From assembly GCF_003601975.1 (NCBI RefSeq), contig NZ_QZWZ01000003.1:281034-345033 (forward strand): a DNA stretch of 64,000 bases, read 5' to 3'. A program made the translations under genes and the position numbers. The notes under the pieces were generated by a model. The model saw only the letters and a list, made by a program, of their open reading frames with translations, was not told where the DNA came from and did not search any database. This DNA comes from Mesorhizobium waimense (lineage in GTDB: Bacteria > Pseudomonadota > Alphaproteobacteria > Rhizobiales > Rhizobiaceae). How positions within the stretch are numbered: the first letter of the stretch is position 1; each line of letters starts with the position of its first letter. Shown in pieces: positions 1 through 12,960 of this stretch.

Positions 1-972
1 CCTGAAGCTCAATCCTTCGACCACCATCGGGTGTGGACATTGGAAGAAGCCCAGGCGCTCCACGACGCGCCGTTCAACGACCTGCTGTTTCAGGCGCAAA
101 CCATTCACCGCCAGAATTTCGATCCCAACAAGGTCCAGCTCAGCCGCCTTCTCAGCATCAAGACAGGTGGTTGCCCGGAGGATTGCGGCTATTGCAGCCA
201 GTCGGCGCATCACGACACGGACCTGAAGGCGTCGAAGCTGATGGAGGTCCGGCGCGTCATTGCCGAGGCGACCAAGGCGCGTGATGCGGGCGCGACCCGC
301 TATTGCATGGGCGCGGCCTGGAAGAACCCAAAGGCGCGCGACATGGATGCGGTGGTGGCGATGGTCGAAGGCGTCAAGGCGCTGGGCATGGAGACCTGCA
401 TGACACTCGGCATGCTCGATCTCGAGCAGGCCGCTCTTCTGAAGCAGGCAGGCCTCGACTACTACAACCACAACATCGACACCTCGGAGCGCTACTACAA
501 CGAGATCATCTCGACCCGGACGTTTGCCGACCGGCTGGATACGCTGGCCAATGTCCGCGACAGCGGCATCAAGGTCTGCTGCGGCGGCATTGTCGGCATG
601 AGCGAAGAGCCGGTGGACCGGATCGACATGCTGGTGACATTAGCCAATCTGCCGGAGCATCCTGAAAGCGTTCCAATCAACATGCTTATCCCGATCGCCG
701 GCACCCCGCTTGCCGACGCCAAGCCGATCGAGCCGATCGAATTCGTGCGCGTGATCGCGTTGGCGCGGATCATGATGCCGAAATCACATGTCCGTCTATC
801 CGCCGGCCGCACCGCCATGACCGACGAGATGCAGGCGCTGTGCTTCTTTGCCGGCGCCAATTCGATCTTCGTCGGCGATACGCTGCTGACGGCGGATAAT
901 CCCGGCGAGGACAAGGATACTCTGCTGTTCCGGCGTCTCGGCATCGAGCCGATGGAACTCGAGGTGCAATGA
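1..972 (+). CDS. bioB: biotin synthase, 5' end outside the window
   Basis: Radical-SAM enzyme that inserts sulfur into dethiobiotin, the last step of biotin synthesis. Counting from the first in-window GTG at 31, the radical-SAM cluster motif CxxxCxxC is at Cys48, Cys52 and Cys55 ([13 protein letters not shown]), followed by the family-typical YNHNIDTS segment. The reading frame is open to position 1 without a stop and the residues before the GTG look like normal BioB N-terminus, so the true start probably lies left of the window and the 313 residues seen are nearly the whole protein. It overlaps bioF by 4 bases, so it is translationally linked to the biotin operon that follows. Identification is firm; only the start is unknown. 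Confidence 0.96.
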   Translation, partial: PEAQSFDHHRVWTLEEAQALHDAPFNDLLFQAQTIHRQNFDPNKVQLSRLLSIKTGGCPEDCGYCSQSAHHDTDLKASKLMEVRRVIAEATKARDAGATRYCMGAAWKNPKARDMDAVVAMVEGVKALGMETCMTLGMLDLEQAALLKQAGLDYYNHNIDTSERYYNEIISTRTFADRLDTLANVRDSGIKVCCGGIVGMSEEPVDRIDMLVTLANLPEHPESVPINMLIPIAGTPLADAKPIEPIEFVRVIALARIMMPKSHVRLSAGRTAMTDEMQALCFFAGANSIFVGDTLLTADNPGEDKDTLLFRRLGIEPMELEVQ

Positions 973-2108
973 ACGGGGCACCGCTTGCCCGCTATGACGC
1001 GACCTTGCAGGGGCTGGCGCGCAGGGACCGGCTACGGACGCTGTCACCGCGCGCCGGGCTCGACTTCTCGTCGAACGATTATCTCGGGCTTGCCGCCTCC
1101 AAAAGACTTGGCGACGCGGTTGCGGCGGCGATTGCGCGCGGCACACCGGTCGGCGCCACCGGGTCGAGGCTGTTGCGCGGCAACGCACCGGAGCATGAGC
1201 AACTGGAGGCAGACGCGGCGACGTTCTTCGGAGCGGAATGCGCACTGTTCTTCGGTAGCGGCTACATCGCCAACTTCGCCCTTCTGACCGCGCTGCCGCA
1301 GAAGGGCGACCTATTGATCCTCGACGAACTCGCCCATGCCAGCATGCATGAGGGTGCGCGGGCAGGACGAGCCGAGTTCAAGCTGGTAGCGCACAACGAC
1401 GCCGATGCTTTCGAGGATGCGATCACGCGCTGGCGCGCCGAAGGCGGCACCGGGCGCGTCTGGATCGTGGTCGAAAGCCTCTACAGCATGGATGGCGACC
1501 GCGCGCCGATGGAGAGCCTGGTCGCGCTTGCCGATCGGCACGAGGCATTCATCGTCGTCGACGAGGCGCATGCCACCGGCGTCTGGGGACCGGACGGCCG
1601 CGGCCTTGCAGCTGCTTTCGAGGGTCGCGACAACATTGTCGCGCTTCACACATGCGGCAAGGCGCTCGGCGCGTCGGGCGCGCTGATCACCGCTCCACGA
1701 ACGGTGTGCGACTATCTCGTCAACCGCTGCCGGCCATTCATCTACGCAACCGCGCCATCGCCGCTGATGGCCGTCGCGGCGCGCGAGGCGATTGCCATGC
1801 TGTCCGACGAGCCGCTGCGCCGCGTTCAGCTGCATGAACGCGTTGCCTTCGCGGGTCGCCAATTGGCCGAGCGCTGCGGCGTGACGCCGAGCGGCTCGCA
1901 GATCCAGCCCTTCGTCATCGGCGATAACAGGCGCACCATGACGCTGGCGGCAGCGCTGCAGGCGCGCGGCTTCGACATTCGCGGCATTCGCCCGCCGACC
2001 GTGCCCGAGGGCACATCGCGCCTGCGCATTTCGCTGACGCTCAACGTCGACGAAGCTGACATTTCGGCCATGGTCGAGGCCCTCGTCGAAGTGTTGGGCA
2101 CGGCATGA
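969..2108 (+). CDS. bioF: 8-amino-7-oxononanoate synthase
   Basis: PLP enzyme of the alpha-oxoamine synthase family that condenses pimeloyl-ACP (or CoA) with L-alanine to give 8-amino-7-oxononanoate. The 379 residues are full length. Visible hallmarks are the DEAHATG segment at about residues 198-204 (aspartate contacting the PLP nitrogen) and the PLP lysine in [11 protein letters not shown], Lys231. The start overlaps the bioB stop (ATGA) and the end overlaps the bioD start, which indicates one polycistronic transcript with translational coupling. The order bioB-F-D-A-Z is the arrangement known for rhizobial biotin operons. Confidence 0.96.
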   Translation: MNGAPLARYDATLQGLARRDRLRTLSPRAGLDFSSNDYLGLAASKRLGDAVAAAIARGTPVGATGSRLLRGNAPEHEQLEADAATFFGAECALFFGSGYIANFALLTALPQKGDLLILDELAHASMHEGARAGRAEFKLVAHNDADAFEDAITRWRAEGGTGRVWIVVESLYSMDGDRAPMESLVALADRHEAFIVVDEAHATGVWGPDGRGLAAAFEGRDNIVALHTCGKALGASGALITAPRTVCDYLVNRCRPFIYATAPSPLMAVAAREAIAMLSDEPLRRVQLHERVAFAGRQLAERCGVTPSGSQIQPFVIGDNRRTMTLAAALQARGFDIRGIRPPTVPEGTSRLRISLTLNVDEADISAMVEALVEVLGTA

Positions 2109-2740
2109 CCAAGCGCATCGTCATCACCGGAACGGACACCGGCATCGGCAAGACGGTGTTTTCAGCCGGGCTCGCCGGCCTCCTCGACGGCTTCTACTGG
2201 AAGCCGGTGCAGTCGGGCCTCGATGGCGAGACCGACAGCGAGGTCGTTGAGCGGCTTGCCGGCCTACCGCCGGGGCGCGTGCTGCCGGAAGTCTACCGCT
2301 TGAACGAGCCGCTGTCGCCGCATCGTTCGGCCGAACTCGATGGCGTTGCGATAGACGAGGCAAGGCTCTCGCTTCCAGTCTTGCCGGGTCCGCTCGTCAT
2401 CGAAGGCGCCGGCGGCCTGATGGTGCCGCTCAACCGGCAGACAAAGTTCATCGACATATTCGCGCAATGGCAGCTGCCGGTCATCCTGTGCGCTCGCACC
2501 GCGCTCGGCACGATCAACCACACCCTGCTGTCGATCGAGGCCCTGCGGGCCCGCTCAATTCCGCTCATCGGCCTCGCCTTCATTGGCGACGAGGTGGCCG
2601 ATACGCAAAGGACAATCGTGGAATTCAGCGGCGTGCCGCAGCTCGGCAGGCTCCCACTCCTCGATCCGCTGACGAACGAAACGCTGAGGGACGCGATGGT
2701 TGCCGGCTTTGACCTTGCCTCGATTGCCGGAGGCGGATGA
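2105..2740 (+). CDS. bioD: ATP-dependent dethiobiotin synthetase
   Basis: Closes the ureido ring of dethiobiotin from 7,8-diaminononanoate, CO2 and ATP. The 211-residue protein begins with the family P-loop GTDTGIGKT at residues 9-17 and carries the [10 protein letters not shown] segment typical of BioD (around residues 100-110). The length is normal. It overlaps bioF upstream and bioA downstream by 4 bases each, so the four biotin enzymes are probably made in fixed proportion. Confidence 0.95.
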   Translation: MTKRIVITGTDTGIGKTVFSAGLAGLLDGFYWKPVQSGLDGETDSEVVERLAGLPPGRVLPEVYRLNEPLSPHRSAELDGVAIDEARLSLPVLPGPLVIEGAGGLMVPLNRQTKFIDIFAQWQLPVILCARTALGTINHTLLSIEALRARSIPLIGLAFIGDEVADTQRTIVEFSGVPQLGRLPLLDPLTNETLRDAMVAGFDLASIAGGG

Positions 2741-4005
2741 TGTCGCAGTCTCAAGTCTGGCATCCGTTCACACAGCATGCGCTCGAGCCGGCGATCCCCG
2801 AAATCGTCCGGACGGAAGGCGCCTACCTCAATAAGGCCGACGGCACGCGCATCCTGGACGCCATCTCTTCCTGGTGGGTCGTCACCCATGGCCACCGCCA
2901 TCCCCGCATAATGAAGGCCATCGAGACGACCACGGCGAACCTCGACCAGATCATCTTCGCGGGCTTCACGCACGAGCCGGCCGAAAGCCTGGCCAAGGCG
3001 CTTGTCGGCCTCGCTCCCTCTGGACTCGACTGGGTGTTCTATTCCGACAGCGGCTCGACCTGCGTCGAAGTCGCGCTGAAGATGGCGCTCGGCTATTTCC
3101 GCAACACCGGCCCGCCGCGCTCGCGCATCGTCGTCATGGAGCACAGCTATCATGGCGACACGATCGGCACGATGAGCGTCGGTGCCCGCGGTGTGTTCAA
3201 CGCCGCCTACGAGCCCCTGCTGTTCGAGGTCGACACCATCCCCTTCCCGGCCACGGGACGCGAGCAGGAGACGCTCGATCGGTTTGAGGCTGTCAGCCGC
3301 GACCGGCGCGCCGCCGCGCTGATTGTCGAGCCGCTGGTGCTTGGCGCCGGCGGCATGCTGATGTATCCGGCCTGGGTTCTGGCCGAATTGAAGAAGATTG
3401 CCGAAGCCTCCGGCACGCTCCTGATCGCCGACGAGGTGATGACCGGCTGGGGGCGCACCGGGACCATGTTCGCCTGCGAGCAGGCGTCCATCTCACCGGA
3501 TATCCTGTGCACCTCGAAAGGCTTGACAGGCGGTGCCATCCCGCTGGCGGCAACGCTTGCCACCGACGCCATATTCCAGGCTCACTATTCCGAGGACCGG
3601 AAGAAGACCTTTTTTCATTCGAGCTCCTACACCGCCAATCCGATTGCCTGCGCGGCCGCACTCGCCAATGTCGAGATCTGGCAGGACGAGCCGGTGACTG
3701 ACCGGATCGCGGCCTTGAGCGCGAGGCAGGCCGCCGGGCTTCAACGCTTTCGCGACAATTCCTGCTTCACCGACAGCCGGGTGACCGGCACGATCGCGGC
3801 CATCGATCTGCGCACAGGCTCAGCCGGCTATCTGGCCGAGATCGGGCCAAAACTGCGCGCTTTTTTCCTTGAGCGCGGCCTGCTCGTGCGCCCGCTCGGC
3901 AATGTCCTCTATCTTCTGCCGCCCTATTGCATCACCGGCGACGAACTGGACGGGCTCTATGATGCCATTGAGGAGGCCGGCGAACGCTTCGGTCCGAGGC
4001 CATGA
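2737..4005 (+). CDS. bioA: adenosylmethionine-8-amino-7-oxononanoate aminotransferase
   Basis: Class III PLP aminotransferase that uses S-adenosylmethionine as amino donor to make 7,8-diaminopelargonate. The 422 residues include the BioA-specific start 'VWHPFTQH', the substrate-pocket SSWWV segment (about residues 44-48), [11 protein letters not shown] (about 232-242) and the PLP lysine in TSKGLTGG, Lys261. Either of two adjacent ATG codons can serve as start; the first overlaps the bioD stop. The end overlaps bioZ by 4 bases. Confidence 0.96.
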   Translation: MMSQSQVWHPFTQHALEPAIPEIVRTEGAYLNKADGTRILDAISSWWVVTHGHRHPRIMKAIETTTANLDQIIFAGFTHEPAESLAKALVGLAPSGLDWVFYSDSGSTCVEVALKMALGYFRNTGPPRSRIVVMEHSYHGDTIGTMSVGARGVFNAAYEPLLFEVDTIPFPATGREQETLDRFEAVSRDRRAAALIVEPLVLGAGGMLMYPAWVLAELKKIAEASGTLLIADEVMTGWGRTGTMFACEQASISPDILCTSKGLTGGAIPLAATLATDAIFQAHYSEDRKKTFFHSSSYTANPIACAAALANVEIWQDEPVTDRIAALSARQAAGLQRFRDNSCFTDSRVTGTIAAIDLRTGSAGYLAEIGPKLRAFFLERGLLVRPLGNVLYLLPPYCITGDELDGLYDAIEEAGERFGPRP

Positions 4006-4985
4006 GCCGATCGTCGCGCATTCTTGGGTTTGGTCATCATGCGCCGTCGCGCAAGGTGGAGAACCCGGAAGTCGAAAACCGTCTCGGGCTCGAGCCCGGC
4101 TGGATCGAGCGGCGCACCGGGATACGGTCACGCTTCTGGGCAACCGACGAAGACACGCTGTCCGGCCTTGCCGCGCATGCCGGCGACATGGCGCTGACGA
4201 ATGCCGGCATTGACCGCAGCGACATCGGTCTTTTGTTGCTTGCCACCTCGACGCCCGATCACCTCCTGCCGCCCAGCGCGCCGCTGGTCGCGCATCGGCT
4301 GGGGCTCGTCCGCGCCGGCGCGGTCGATCTGACCGGCGCCTGCGCCGGCTTCATCTATGCGCTGATGTTCGCCGACGGATTCACCCGACTTCACGGCAAA
4401 GCGAGCCTCGTCGTAGCCGCCAATATCCTCAGCCGCCGCATCAATCCGGCCGAGCGCGCCAGCGCCGTGCTGTTTGCCGATGCCGCCGGCGCCATGGTGA
4501 TCGGTCCATGCGATGATCCGGACCGAGGCATTCTCGGCGCCTCGGTGGATTCGGACGGCTCGCGCTACGGGTTGATCCAGATCCCTGCTGGAGGAGGCAA
4601 CACGCCGTTCCACGGCGACCTCGACCTCGCGCAAACTCGAATGACGATCACCGATGGCCGCGAAGTGTTCGCCAAGGCCGTCGAGATGATGACTGCCTGC
4701 TCGCAGGACGCGCTCGCAGCAGCCCAGATGCAGCCCCAAGACATCGATCGGTTCGTGCCGCACCAGGCCAATGCTCGCATTTTCGACGCGGTTGGGAGGA
4801 ACCTCGGCATTGCGGATCATGCGATCGTCAAGACGATCGCCGAATACGGCAACTCTTCCGCAGCGACGATCCCGCTTTCCCTGTCGCTGGCCCATCAGAC
4901 GCAGCCATTCCGGCAGGACGAGAAAATCCTGCTGGCAGCCGCGGGGGCGGGACTCAGCGGCGGGGCGCTTGTCGTCGGGATCTAG
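4002..4985 (+). CDS. bioZ: BioZ, KAS III-like pimelate-precursor synthase
   Basis: A 3-oxoacyl-ACP synthase III homologue. The KAS III triad is intact: Cys114 (TGACAGF), His254 (VPHQAN) and Asn284 ([10 protein letters not shown]). In Agrobacterium and Mesorhizobium, BioZ is known to replace BioC/BioH by condensing glutaryl-CoA with malonyl-ACP to give the pimeloyl precursor of biotin. Its place as last gene of the biotin operon, with an ATGA overlap to bioA, separates it from the housekeeping fabH. The length, 327 residues, is normal. The next gene, panD, follows after a 50-base gap and may be on the same transcript. Confidence 0.93.
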   Translation: MSRSSRILGFGHHAPSRKVENPEVENRLGLEPGWIERRTGIRSRFWATDEDTLSGLAAHAGDMALTNAGIDRSDIGLLLLATSTPDHLLPPSAPLVAHRLGLVRAGAVDLTGACAGFIYALMFADGFTRLHGKASLVVAANILSRRINPAERASAVLFADAAGAMVIGPCDDPDRGILGASVDSDGSRYGLIQIPAGGGNTPFHGDLDLAQTRMTITDGREVFAKAVEMMTACSQDALAAAQMQPQDIDRFVPHQANARIFDAVGRNLGIADHAIVKTIAEYGNSSAATIPLSLSLAHQTQPFRQDEKILLAAAGAGLSGGALVVGI

Positions 4986-5035
4986 CCGGGCGACGCATGC
5001 GCGCAGGACATGAATGGCAATAGGACAAGGGCACC

Positions 5036-5488
5036 ATGCGAAAAATAGTCGCCGGCAAGCTGCACGGCATCCACGTCACCGAAGCGAACCTCAATTACCA
5101 TGGTTCGATAACGCTGGACCCTGACCACTGCGAGGCAGCAGGAATCCTGCCCATGGAATTCGTGGAAATATGGAACAAGAATTCCGGTGCGCGGATTTCG
5201 ACCTATGTCATTTTTGGCGAGCGCGGCTCACGGTGCTGCATCCTCAACGGAGCTGCGGCCCGCACCTGCCAGCCCGGCGACCAGATCATTGTCTGCAGCT
5301 CCATCTATCTGGAAGAAGCGCAAGTCACCTCGCTGAAGCCGCGGATTGTCACCTTCGACCAGGACAACCACATACGCGACCGCCTGAGCTACTCGGTCGG
5401 ACTTGACGCGCACGGGCGATACAGTTTCTCCATCCTTGACGAGGCGAATGCGGCTTTGGCCATTCCTGCCCTGGTATCCGGGGCGTGA
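5036..5488 (+). CDS. panD: aspartate 1-decarboxylase proenzyme
   Basis: Pyruvoyl enzyme that makes beta-alanine for pantothenate. The 150-residue proenzyme shows the self-cleavage site Gly23-Ser24 (NYHGS), where serine becomes the pyruvoyl group, and the conserved ERGSR and NGAAA segments (about residues 63-78). The C-terminus is about 25 residues longer than the E. coli enzyme. It sits 50 bases behind bioZ in the same direction, so cotranscription with the biotin genes is likely. The partner gene panB lies at 16.1-16.9 kb on the other strand; no panC is seen in the window. Confidence 0.93.
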   Translation: MRKIVAGKLHGIHVTEANLNYHGSITLDPDHCEAAGILPMEFVEIWNKNSGARISTYVIFGERGSRCCILNGAAARTCQPGDQIIVCSSIYLEEAQVTSLKPRIVTFDQDNHIRDRLSYSVGLDAHGRYSFSILDEANAALAIPALVSGA

Positions 5489-5558
5489 TTTTGTCCCGAC
5501 GCATGCGCGAACTCCCACCCGGTTTGACTAACCACCGGCCCAAGGCGCCCGAACCCGC

Positions 5559-5587
5559 TTGACAAAGCGGCGACGGCCCGCTCAATT
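5559..5587 (+). promoter_or_regulatory. candidate sigma70-type promoter of the thi operon
   Basis: A perfect -35 box TTGACA (5559-5564) is followed after 17 bases by a weak -10 candidate TCAATT (5582-5587). It lies just ahead of the TPP riboswitch, where the thi transcript must start. The -10 match is poor, so the assignment rests mainly on the -35 box and the position. Confidence 0.45.
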
Positions 5588-5597
5588 CTAGGCATTC

Positions 5598-5700
5598 ACC
5601 AGGGGAGTCCCGGCAAGGGGCTGAGATACTGCTGGCTTTCGCGGCGCAGTGACCCGTTGAACCTGATCCAGTTCATACTGGCGTAGGGACGGTGCAAGCG
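5598..5700 (+). promoter_or_regulatory. TPP riboswitch (THI element)
   Basis: The conserved blocks of the thi-box appear in order: GGGGAGTCCC near 5602, GGGCTGAGA near 5617-5626, then GACCCGTTGAACCTGATC (5651-5668), CAGTTCATACTGGCG and GTAGGGA near 5691. These form the P2/P4 pyrophosphate- and pyrimidine-sensing arms. It sits about 110 bases before thiC, so thiamine pyrophosphate should shut down thiC and the downstream genes. The stretch from 5700 to 5810 would hold the expression platform; I could not decide between a terminator and sequestration of the ribosome binding site. Confidence 0.93.
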
Positions 5701-5794
5701 CTTTGCGGGAGTTTACGCCCGAGGTCCTGTTAAAGCAGGGCGGCCAAAGCGTCTTTTCATCCTTCCGGCACAGAACTGGGTCTCCAATGCATGA

Positions 5795-8609
<2,815 letters not shown>

Positions 8610-8613
<4 letters not shown>

Positions 8614-8807
8614 AACTGATGGTCAACGGCGAAGCGCATGAGGTTGCCGCCACCACGCTGGCCGAGCTGCTTGCCGCGCTCGACTACGAGGGCGATTGGC
8701 TGGCAACGGCCGTCAACAGCGACCTCGTGCACAAAGCCAACCGGGCGGAATTCCAGTTGAGCGACGGCGACCGGATCGAAATCCTCTCGCCCATGCAGGG
8801 AGGTTAG
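8610..8807 (+). CDS. thiS: sulfur carrier protein ThiS
   Basis: Small ubiquitin-like sulfur carrier, 65 residues, ending in the required Gly-Gly (SPMQGG) that is thiocarboxylated before sulfur transfer to ThiG. The adenylating enzyme ThiF needed for this is not encoded in the window and must come from elsewhere, possibly a MoeB-type protein. It overlaps thiO and lies one base before thiG. Confidence 0.93.
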
Positions 8808-8808
8808 C

Positions 8809-9582
8809 ATGTTCGATCTGCTCGGAACGAAGCTTCCCTCCCGCCTGCTTCTCGGCACGGCTCAATATCCTTCGCCTGCCATCCTTGCCGATGCGGTCGA
8901 GGCGTCGGGCACGTCGGTGGTGACGGTCTCGTTGCGGCGTGAGATGGCAGGCGGCAGGGCTGGCGAAAAATTCTGGTCGCTGATCCGCGCGCTCGGCACA
9001 AGAATCCTGCCCAATACCGCCGGCTGCCACTCCGTCAAGGAAGCGGTTACGACCGCGAAAATGGCGCGCGATGTCTTCGATACGACCTGGATCAAGCTCG
9101 AAGTCATTGGCAACCACGACACGCTGCAGCCGGATGTGTTCGGCCTGGTCGAAGCCGCCCGCATCCTGTGCGAGGACGGCTTTTCGGTCTTCCCCTATAC
9201 CACCGACGACCTTGTCGTCGCTGAGCGGCTGCTGGAGGCGGGCTGCAAGGTCCTGATGCCGTGGTGCGCGCCGATCGGTTCCGCCCTCGGCCCGGTCAAC
9301 ATCATGGCACTTCGCTCGATGCGCGGACATTTCCCTGGCGTCCCGCTGATTGTGGATGCAGGGCTCGGACGGCCGTCGCACGCGGCCACCGTCATGGAAC
9401 TCGGCTTTGACGCCGTGCTCCTGAACACGGCGGTCGCCAAGGCGGCTGATCCGGTCAGCATGGCGCGTGCTTTCGGCAAGGCGGTCGAGGCCGGTCGTGA
9501 AGCTTTCAGTTCGGGAATGCTCGAACCGCGCGACGTCGCCGTGCCATCGACACCGACGATCGGCAGGGCAGTTTTTTCATGA
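8809..9582 (+). CDS. thiG: thiazole synthase
   Basis: Builds the thiamine thiazole phosphate from deoxyxylulose 5-phosphate, dehydroglycine and ThiS thiocarboxylate. The 257-residue TIM barrel carries the Schiff-base lysine in WIKLEVIG (Lys96) and the phosphate-binding segment [11 protein letters not shown] (about residues 184-194). Length is normal. The start is one base behind the thiS stop and the end overlaps thiE. Confidence 0.95.
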   Translation: MFDLLGTKLPSRLLLGTAQYPSPAILADAVEASGTSVVTVSLRREMAGGRAGEKFWSLIRALGTRILPNTAGCHSVKEAVTTAKMARDVFDTTWIKLEVIGNHDTLQPDVFGLVEAARILCEDGFSVFPYTTDDLVVAERLLEAGCKVLMPWCAPIGSALGPVNIMALRSMRGHFPGVPLIVDAGLGRPSHAATVMELGFDAVLLNTAVAKAADPVSMARAFGKAVEAGREAFSSGMLEPRDVAVPSTPTIGRAVFS

Positions 9583-10184
9583 AGCTCGATGCCTTCTACC
9601 TGATCGTCGACAGCGCTGCCTGGATCGAACGGTTGGTGCCGCTTGGCGTCAAGCTGGTTCAGCTTCGCATAAAGACCATGGATGAGGCCGGGTTGCGCGC
9701 GGAGATCCGCAAGGCGAAGGCTTTATGCGCCCAGCACCACTGCCAGCTCATCGTCAACGACCATTGGCGCCTGGCAATCGAGGAAGGCTGCGACTTCGTC
9801 CACCTTGGCCAGGAGGATTTGCAGACCGCCGACCGTTCGCGGATTCGGGTAGCCGGCGTGAGACTCGGACTGAGCACACATGATGATATCGAGCTGGAAA
9901 CGGCGATGGCTGCCGCGCCCGACTACATCGCGCTCGGCCCCATTTACCCCACCATTCTGAAGAAGATGAAATGGGCGCCGCAAGGGCTGGAGCGGATCAG
10001 CGAGTGGAAGCGCCGGGTCGCACCGGTTCCATTGGTCGCCATTGGTGGCCTCAACCCCGACCGGCTCGACGGTGTCTTTGCGGCTGGCGCGGACTGCGCG
10101 GCAGTGGTCACCGACATCACGCTGAACGACGACCCCGAAGCGCGCACGCGAGAATGGATCGAAAAGATAGACCGATGGCGCTGA
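9579..10184 (+). CDS. thiE: thiamine-phosphate synthase
   Basis: Joins HMP-PP and thiazole phosphate to thiamine phosphate. The 201-residue barrel shows the family segments [36 protein letters not shown] and ALGPIYPT, and a phosphate loop near [10 protein letters not shown]. It overlaps thiG by 4 bases and thiD by 10 bases. Confidence 0.93.
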   Translation: MKLDAFYLIVDSAAWIERLVPLGVKLVQLRIKTMDEAGLRAEIRKAKALCAQHHCQLIVNDHWRLAIEEGCDFVHLGQEDLQTADRSRIRVAGVRLGLSTHDDIELETAMAAAPDYIALGPIYPTILKKMKWAPQGLERISEWKRRVAPVPLVAIGGLNPDRLDGVFAAGADCAAVVTDITLNDDPEARTREWIEKIDRWR

Positions 10185-10936
10185 GGCGAGAACCGCATGT
10201 GCTTGTCGTCGGCGGATCGGACTCCAGCGGGGGCGCCGGTATCGCGCGCGACATCGAGACGATCTCTTCCATTGGCGTGCGCACCTGCCTTGCCGTCACC
10301 GCGCTGACGGTGCAGACACACGAAGCTGTCCTGGAAATCCACCCTGTTCAACCAGGTCTGGTAGCCGATCAGATGCGCGCAGCGCTGCAGGCCAATAAGG
10401 TGGCGGCCATCAAGATCGGCATGCTCGCAACCGCAGAGATCATCGTTGCCGTTGCAGGCGTGCTGCGCGAAAATCTGCAAGTGCTGGCAGTACTCGACCC
10501 GGTGCTGGCCTCGACCTCAGGCCGGCCGCTTCTGGAAGCAGGCGCCATCGCCGCCATGAAACGTGATCTGATGCCACTTTGCCGTCTCGTCACACCCAAT
10601 CTCATCGAGCTGGCGCTCCTTGTCGACACAGAACTCTGCGTCGACGAGGATGGCGCAGTCGGGCAGGGCCAGGAACTGCTGGCCGCGGATACGCAGGCCA
10701 TTCTGATCAAAGGCGGCCATGCATCGGGACCCCGATCGACCGATATTCTGTTGCGCTCCGATCAAGAGCCAATCCGCTTCGACACGCCACGCCTTGCCGC
10801 ATCGATGCGCGGGACGGGCTGCATGCTGGCCAGTGCGATCGCTGGGCAACTGGCGAATGCGCGATCGATCGAGGATGCCGTGCGCCAGGGCAAGCTCTTT
10901 GTGTTCGAGAAGCTTCAAAGGAACGTAGCCGAATGA
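10175..10936 (+). CDS. thiD: hydroxymethylpyrimidine (phosphate) kinase
   Basis: PfkB-like kinase that phosphorylates HMP and HMP-P. I place the start at the ATG at 10175, inside the end of thiE, because the protein then begins [20 protein letters not shown], as ThiD proteins do; the frame is open far upstream but that part is a shadow of thiE. It has 253 residues. The C-terminal MRGTGCMLASAIAG segment carries the ATP/anion-hole glycines. It is the last gene of thiCOSGED; the relaxase gene on the other strand ends 45 bases beyond. Confidence 0.92.
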   Translation: MALRREPHVLVVGGSDSSGGAGIARDIETISSIGVRTCLAVTALTVQTHEAVLEIHPVQPGLVADQMRAALQANKVAAIKIGMLATAEIIVAVAGVLRENLQVLAVLDPVLASTSGRPLLEAGAIAAMKRDLMPLCRLVTPNLIELALLVDTELCVDEDGAVGQGQELLAADTQAILIKGGHASGPRSTDILLRSDQEPIRFDTPRLAASMRGTGCMLASAIAGQLANARSIEDAVRQGKLFVFEKLQRNVAE

Positions 10937-10981
10937 CCGTGACTTCGCGTCCAGTCAAGCTTAGGCGACGGTCGAGGCCGT

Positions 10982-12721
10982 TCAAAGCCCCAGTCCTCGC
11001 TTCCTTCCGAAACTCCAATCGATGCCACCGTCCGCGCGAGTGACGCCGGAGAGGTGACTGCCAATTTTCTTGTCGAGCGACGGCGACCACGGCACCAGGG
11101 TGAACCCGACCCCATCGTCGATCATGGCAAAGCGGCCAGAGGCCAGCGAGAAGCGTCGCCGGTAGATACCGGTTACATTGTCGCCGTCCGCAGCGGTTGT
11201 GAAAGGAAGTCCGGTCTCTGTTGCCACCTGCGCGCCGACAGTGGCGATCTCCCGGCTACGCGGCGTATCGATAAGGTTGCGCGCAAGGATGACACGCTGA
11301 CCCTCGCGCCGGGCGAGCCCCTGCTCGATCAGATAACCGGCGCGATCCTCCAAGGCCTGCCTGATCTCCCTACCGAAGCCAGTTTCACCGAGTTCGGCGG
11401 ACTCGCGCGCCAAAAGCTGCCGGTCGAGCCAAGTCGCGCCATCGGCGCGGACCTGCTCTTCGACAGAAAGGTCTGAACGGACGGCGAGCGCGACACGACC
11501 ACGGCCCCTTGCATCCTCGTAGCGGCGCAGTTCAACGATCGAGCCGGGCGCGGAATCTCCGGTGGCGTCGAGATCATTGCAGCGAATGTGATGGACCCGT
11601 CCGTCGACACCATCGACGATGGCATAGGCCGAGCCGCGCAGTTCGTCATCCAGGCCACGCTCGAGCAGCCGACCAATGACTGGTTTGTCGATCTGTTCAG
11701 CCGCGAGCACATAGTCGGCCGCGCCTTTGTCGATGCCTTTCCCGGCGAGACTGCGATGCATGCGCTTGATAATGTCGCCGCGCTCGCCGAGTGCGCGCAA
11801 GGTCGGCTCAACCTCTTCGCCCAGCATCCACTGGCCAGGACGAATCTCGTTGGCGAGGCCAAGACGTTCCAACTTACGCAGCCGCCCGATCTTCACCGTC
11901 AGGAACTCGTCGGGCTGGTGGCTGCTAGGCGGCGCGAGATCGATGACGCCAAGGCGATCGGCATCGCGAACAAGCTGGCGGTCGAGCTGTGTCCAGCGCT
12001 CGGTGTCGATCTGTCGTTCGATCGTTCGGCGGATGTCGTGATCGGTCCGTGGCCCTAGCGACTGGGTAAGGATATCGCTTGCTCGATCGCGCATCCCCTG
12101 ACGGATGTAGTCGCGCGAGATGACAAGGTTCTCGCCGTCATCGGCTACACCGCGCACGAGAATATGGACGTGAGGATGTTCGGTGTTCCAATGGTCGATG
12201 CCAATCCAATCGAGTTTCGTGCCGAGATCGCGCTCCATCTCGACCAACAGGTCGCGCGTGAAGCTTTTGAGGTCGCCCAGTTCGTGGGCGTCCTCCGGTG
12301 AGACGATGAAACGGAAATGATGCCGATCGTCCTTGCAGCGGACGGAGAAGGCATCATGATCAGCCTCATTCCTATCCGGCCCAAACATCTTCGCGTTCTT
12401 GCCGTCTCGCGTCACACCCTCGCGACGAAGATAGCTGAGATGCGCGGCAAGCGGCGTCGATCCCCTGAACTGCCGGACGACGCGTGCCTTGACGACCGCG
12501 CCACGCGAGCGGCTGGTGATAAGGCGGTTGGCGCGGACGCTCGCCGACCGGCCGCGGCCAAACGTCGAGGCGCGTGGAGAAACGATCTTTCCCTCGCGTG
12601 AGATACGTCCCCCTGCCCGTTGTGCCGCGGCCAGCGCCTGGAAGATGAAGGGGCGCGCACGCTGGCCGGCCCGGGAACGGATGCGGCCAGGACGGACCCG
12701 GAAATCGTCATCACTTTTCAT
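10982..12721 (-). CDS. rlxS: MobP-type relaxase with DUF3363 domain (RlxS-like)
   Basis: DNA-nicking relaxase that would start conjugative transfer at an oriT. From the ATG at 12721 (MKSDDDFRVRPGR, the usual N-terminus of this family) it has 579 residues. The metal-binding HxHxH is at His182, His184 and His186 (EHPHVHI), a likely nicking tyrosine is Tyr97 (LSYLRREG), and the C-terminus ends FGRKRGLGL as in complete family members, so the gene looks intact. An extension of the frame to 12859 runs through the repeat region and is unlikely to be translated. DUF3363 relaxases serve rhizobial ICEs and plasmids. The usual neighbours (traF peptidase, traG coupling protein, mating-pore genes) are missing, so it is an orphan here. 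Confidence 0.9.
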   Translation of the reverse strand: MKSDDDFRVRPGRIRSRAGQRARPFIFQALAAAQRAGGRISREGKIVSPRASTFGRGRSASVRANRLITSRSRGAVVKARVVRQFRGSTPLAAHLSYLRREGVTRDGKNAKMFGPDRNEADHDAFSVRCKDDRHHFRFIVSPEDAHELGDLKSFTRDLLVEMERDLGTKLDWIGIDHWNTEHPHVHILVRGVADDGENLVISRDYIRQGMRDRASDILTQSLGPRTDHDIRRTIERQIDTERWTQLDRQLVRDADRLGVIDLAPPSSHQPDEFLTVKIGRLRKLERLGLANEIRPGQWMLGEEVEPTLRALGERGDIIKRMHRSLAGKGIDKGAADYVLAAEQIDKPVIGRLLERGLDDELRGSAYAIVDGVDGRVHHIRCNDLDATGDSAPGSIVELRRYEDARGRGRVALAVRSDLSVEEQVRADGATWLDRQLLARESAELGETGFGREIRQALEDRAGYLIEQGLARREGQRVILARNLIDTPRSREIATVGAQVATETGLPFTTAADGDNVTGIYRRRFSLASGRFAMIDDGVGFTLVPWSPSLDKKIGSHLSGVTRADGGIDWSFGRKRGLGL

Positions 12722-12778
12722 GGGCGCAGATTCTGCGAGGTGCCGCTTTCCTTGAAAAATTTGACAAATTGCTGACCG

Positions 12779-12864
12779 CGCACATCGCGGATTTGCCACG
12801 CACATCGCGGATGTGAAGTGTAAGCCCTTGAAATCCCGTAACCCGACCGAGCCGCACATCGCGG
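12779..12864. repeat. three CGCACATCGCGG repeats upstream of the relaxase
   Basis: The 12-mer CGCACATCGCGG occurs at 12779-12790, 12799-12810 and 12853-12864, all in the same orientation; the first two are exactly 20 bases apart. The middle copy extends into a dyad, CACATC-GCG-GATGTG (12801-12815). They lie 58-143 bases upstream of the relaxase start. Such repeats could be binding sites for a regulator of the relaxase gene or part of an origin of transfer; I cannot tell which from sequence alone. Confidence 0.7.
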
Positions 12865-12960
12865 CCCTTTATCTTGCCCTCGCTCCCCGCACCCCTTGGA
12901 AACCAACCCTCGCGCCGCAATTCCCGCGACGGAACAGGCCGGAATGCGATTGACAGCGGC

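Noticed and set aside
12722..12859. N-terminal extension of the relaxase frame
   Set aside because: It would translate the repeat array; family members begin at the MKSDDDFRVRPGR position, so the shorter start is taken.
12779..12864. CRISPR array
   Set aside because: Only three 12-base repeats with unequal spacing (20 and 54 bases); no cas genes nearby.
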